Shown: positions 63,849 to 64,000 of the stretch, one piece after another
How the letters are laid out: the number at the start of each line of letters is the position of its first letter
Numbering within the stretch: position 1 is the stretch's first letter
DNA from: Granulicella arctica
Lineage (GTDB): Bacteria; Acidobacteriota; Terriglobia; Terriglobales; Acidobacteriaceae
Length of the DNA: 64,000 nucleotides
Direction: 5' to 3'
Assembly (NCBI RefSeq): GCF_025685605.1
Contig: NZ_JAGTUT010000001.1
Span: forward strand, 1,922,001 to 1,986,000
Program-made: the position numbers and the translations under genes
Notes under the pieces: model-generated
The model's input: only the letters and a program-made list of their open reading frames with translations
Told to the model about the DNA's origin: nothing
Databases searched by the model: none

Positions 63849-64000
63849 ATGGACTTCTCCCCAGCCAGCATCACCGCCCTGGTCATCGCCGCAAGCTTCG
63901 CCGCTGGCCTCAATATCTATGCGACTGTCCTGACGCTTGGCATCCTTGCCCGGACGCACTGGGTAGCGCTTCCGCCGGGCCTCGACTCGCTCGGACATAC
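63849..64000 (+). CDS. DUF4126 family membrane protein, N-terminal part
   Basis: The frame opens at ATG 63849 after GCGAGG and runs past the end of the window, so only about 50 residues are visible: MDFSPASITALVIAASFAAG, then LNIYATVLTLGILAR and LPPGLDSLGH. The first hydrophobic segment with FAAGLN and the following helix match the start of DUF4126 membrane proteins. Function of this family is unknown. Divergent from the yceD operon. Confidence 0.72.
   Translation, partial: MDFSPASITALVIAASFAAGLNIYATVLTLGILARTHWVALPPGLDSLGH

Overview
The window looks like a chromosomal segment of an acidobacterium of the Terriglobia type (Granulicella/Terriglobus/Edaphobacter-like). This rests on the gene mix rather than on a marker gene: high-GC coding DNA, a YXWGXW-repeat lipoprotein with a glutamine-rich tail, a DUF5996 protein, a YcbB-type L,D-transpeptidase, an AcnA-type aconitase, many small exported proteins of unknown function, and the RpsU and YceD-RpmF-PlsX blocks. 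No rRNA, tRNA, CRISPR array, insertion sequence or prophage was recognised.

Layout. 1-1353: end of a DAHP synthase gene and tyrA (aromatic amino acids). 1563-5723: a compact, same-strand RiPP (ribosomally made peptide) cluster: a 55-residue precursor with a textbook lasso-peptide leader motif, an HprK-like kinase, a radical SAM/SPASM-like enzyme, a PqqD-like leader-binding protein, a nucleotidyltransferase and a B2-type leader peptidase. The lasso cyclase is absent and the radical SAM gene sits where it would be expected. This is the most novel part of the window. 5734-9723: mutM, a ROK protein, sthA, thiE. 9855-14511: exported phosphoesterase, multicopper oxidase, an amidohydrolase remnant, an isoprenylcysteine methyltransferase-like protein. 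14774-24069: HU, pentapeptide protein, DUF2461, mutY, L,D-transpeptidase, membrane and LysM proteins. 24362-35436: exported peptidase/ester hydrolase, nucleotidase, zinc-ribbon coiled coil, a pseudokinase-SPOR fusion, a secreted GH13 glucosidase, aldo/keto reductase, ATP-dependent DNA ligase. 35658-43345: translation genes (prfA-prmC, rpsU, rplU-rpmA), carbonic anhydrase, MBL hydrolase, dut. 43376-50423: purine genes purL-purF and purD, with a VOC protein and pirin between. 50492-52620: divergent mntR/mntH with candidate operators. 52687-61870: Q-rich lipoprotein, acnA, a glycerophosphodiesterase whose barrel appears circularly permuted, SDR, and a 503-residue orphan protein. 61891-64000: yceD-rpmF-plsX and the start of a DUF4126 gene.

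How genes work together. In the RiPP cluster the PqqD-like protein should bind the leader, the B2 protease should cut it, and the radical SAM enzyme, kinase and nucleotidyltransferase should modify the core; the chemistry is unknown. PrmC methylates the release factor made by the gene just before it. PurL, PurF and PurD act in early purine synthesis. MntR probably controls the MntH importer across their shared 44-bp gap. YceD, L32 and PlsX form a conserved operon. All functions are read from sequence motifs only; no database search was run.
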